Origin: Alphaproteobacteria bacterium
Lineage (GTDB): Bacteria > Pseudomonadota > Alphaproteobacteria > Sphingomonadales > Emcibacteraceae
NCBI GenBank assembly: GCA_013152615.1
Contig: JAADGA010000074.1
Location: 1 to 7,124 of the forward strand
Direction: 5' to 3'
Length of the DNA: 7,124 nt
Below the pieces are notes generated by a model. The model did not search any database. It saw nothing but the letters and a program-made list of their open reading frames with translations, and was not told where the DNA came from. Made by a program: the position numbers and the translations under genes. Shown here piece after piece: positions 5,692 to 7,124 of the stretch. Numbering within the stretch: the stretch's first letter is position 1; every line of letters begins with the position of its first letter.

Positions 5692-5723
5692 GCGACAAAA
5701 CACCCGCTTTGCCGGAAATAATT

Positions 5724-7124
5724 TTACACCCGGGCCGGATGGGAAAACTGCGAAAAATTCTCAACCCGGTCGCGCATTCTTTCTGCACTTTCCAGATCGA
5801 CAGAAACCAGTTGCGAAACCCCGCGTTCCGCCATCGTCACCCCGAACAGGCGGCTCATCCGCGACATGGTAACAGCATTATGGGTGGCAACCAGAAAGCG
5901 GGTCGAGGTATTTTCGACCATCTTGTCCAGAAGATCGCAGAAACGTCCGACATTGGCATCATCAAGCGGCGCGTCAACCTCATCAAGAACGCAGATCGGC
6001 GACGGGTTGGTTTTAAAGACCGCAAAAATCAGCGACAGCGCCGTTAACGCCTGTTCGCCGCCGGAAAGCAGGCCCAGATTCTGCATTTTCTTGCCCGGAG
6101 GACTGGCCATAATTTCCAGTCCGGCAGCCAGAGGATCATCAGATTCTGTCAGCTCCAGATAGGCCTCGCCGCCACCGAACAGGGTGGTAAACAAATGTTT
6201 GAAATGCTCATTTACCGCATCAAAAGCGGTTAAAATCCGTGAACGCCCTTCGCGGTTCAGGTCTGAAATTGCCCGGCGCAACGCCTTGATCGCCGCATCA
6301 AGTTCCTCGCGCTCGCGGATTGAACTGTCGAGCTGTGCCTGAATATCGGTCAATTCGGCTTCGGCGCGCAAATTTACCGCGCCCAGCCGTTCGCGTTCCG
6401 CTTTCAACCGTTCCAGACGATGACGGACCTGTTCCGGCTCCGGCAATTCCTGCTGCTCTTCAATCTGAGCCAGCGCCCTGAGCAGCCGGGGCTGGCAGTC
6501 AAATTCATCCTGTATCCGTTGTTTCAACTGGACTTCCTGAGCCTGATACTGCTGCAGGTTGGTTTCCAGCCGCACCTGCTGCTCCCGGGCCTCGGACAGG
6601 TTTTGCTGAACAGTGTGGATTTCCCGGTCCCGGCCCGCCATGATATCCTCACAATCAAGCAGGGCTTTCGCCGCCTGTGTGCGCTCCTGTTCCGCCGCCG
6701 CAACCAGATGATTTAATTTGCGCCGTTCCACGACAATCTCGCCCGGCCGGTTGCTGAGCAGGTCAAGTTCGGCCCTGATTTTCCGGCGGCGGGTCAGCAG
6801 ATCGCTAATATGGCTTTCGACATTTCCGCTTCTGAGCGCCCATGCCGCTTGCTCCCGCTCAATCTGATCCAGCCGCTGGCGGCGGGCATCCCGTTGCCAT
6901 ATGAAGCTGTCATGATTAACCCGCGCTTCGGAAAGTTCGTTGCGTTTGGCCTCAACCTGCTGGCGGGCAAGCTGAATTTCTGCGCTCAGATCCTCTCCCG
7001 CTGGCAGCGCCAGAAGACTGTGCTCAATTTCCTGAATGCCGGTTTTCAGCCGGTCACTATCCTCAATCAAATGGCCAAGCCGGTCTTTCAGCGCACTTTC
7101 CTCCGACTGGTGGCGGGTTGCCAG
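5724..7124 (-). CDS. smc: Chromosome segregation ATPase SMC, C-terminal part (5' end cut by window)
   Basis: SMC dimers with ScpA and ScpB organise and segregate the chromosome by ATP-driven loop extrusion. The frame is open from the right edge to TAA 5724-5726, giving 466 residues; whole SMC proteins are about 1150-1200, so the N-terminal head, first coiled-coil arm and hinge are outside. Residues 1 to about 290 of the fragment are a Glu/Gln/Arg/Leu-rich coiled coil that includes [11 protein letters not shown], a family hallmark. The C-terminal ATPase head follows: signature motif LSGGEQ (nucleotides 6051-6068), Walker B with [13 protein letters not shown] (Asp-Glu at 5979-5984), and switch His in ATHN. 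No frameshift or early stop is visible. A TTG at 7068-7070 could be read as a start, but the coding frame runs through it. Confidence 0.95.
   Translation of the reverse strand: MATRHQSEESALKDRLGHLIEDSDRLKTGIQEIEHSLLALPAGEDLSAEIQLARQQVEAKRNELSEARVNHDSFIWQRDARRQRLDQIEREQAAWALRSGNVESHISDLLTRRRKIRAELDLLSNRPGEIVVERRKLNHLVAAAEQERTQAAKALLDCEDIMAGRDREIHTVQQNLSEAREQQVRLETNLQQYQAQEVQLKQRIQDEFDCQPRLLRALAQIEEQQELPEPEQVRHRLERLKAERERLGAVNLRAEAELTDIQAQLDSSIREREELDAAIKALRRAISDLNREGRSRILTAFDAVNEHFKHLFTTLFGGGEAYLELTESDDPLAAGLEIMASPPGKKMQNLGLLSGGEQALTALSLIFAVFKTNPSPICVLDEVDAPLDDANVGRFCDLLDKMVENTSTRFLVATHNAVTMSRMSRLFGVTMAERGVSQLVSVDLESAERMRDRVENFSQFSHPARV

Noticed and set aside
5700..5723. Intrinsic terminator after smc (CCGGCAAAGCGGG then TGTTTTG)
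   Set aside because: Only about three base pairs can form around the loop and the T-run is short, so I do not list it as a terminator.
7068..7070. TTG as the start of a short SMC-like protein
   Set aside because: The same frame continues upstream with SMC-like coiled-coil sequence to the window edge, so this is the cut C-terminal part of a full-length gene, not a separate gene.

Overview
The window looks like ordinary chromosomal core sequence from an alphaproteobacterium of moderate GC content. Three things point there. The membrane sector of the F-type ATP synthase is encoded alone, without F1 genes, in the order I-a-c-b'-b. It has two divergent b-type stalk subunits. Subunit c closely resembles the mitochondrial protein. 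The order htrA then rarA is also one I associate with this class. I cannot place the order or genus.

Layout, read along the minus strand, which carries all genes but one. At the right edge (7124 to 5724) is the C-terminal part of SMC, with its returning coiled coil and ATPase head. A short gap with a convincing promoter follows. Then comes the compact F0 operon atpI, atpB, atpE, atpF', atpF (5629 to 3127). Near position 3000 the operon meets a small plus-strand lipoprotein gene (2603-2989) tail to tail, and the gap between them holds two unrelated tandem repeats that share a 19-bp period. The lipoprotein gene diverges from a periplasmic HtrA/Do-type serine protease gene (2520-1084), and the two start from overlapping promoter elements in an 82-bp gap. 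The protease gene is followed after 11 bases by rarA, an AAA+ ATPase of replication-fork maintenance, which runs off the left edge.

Functionally, the F0 genes supply the membrane-embedded proton channel, c-ring and peripheral stalk, plus the assembly factor AtpI. The F1 genes must lie elsewhere. The protease and the lipoprotein both act in the cell envelope, while RarA and SMC act on the chromosome. I see no mobile element, CRISPR array, tRNA, rRNA or clear sign of horizontal transfer, and no novel multi-gene system. The points most worth a second look are small: the 19-bp repeats, a hairpin just after atpE, an out-of-frame ATG mini-ORF over the atpB start, the shared divergent promoter of the protease and lipoprotein genes, and the uncharacterised lipoprotein.
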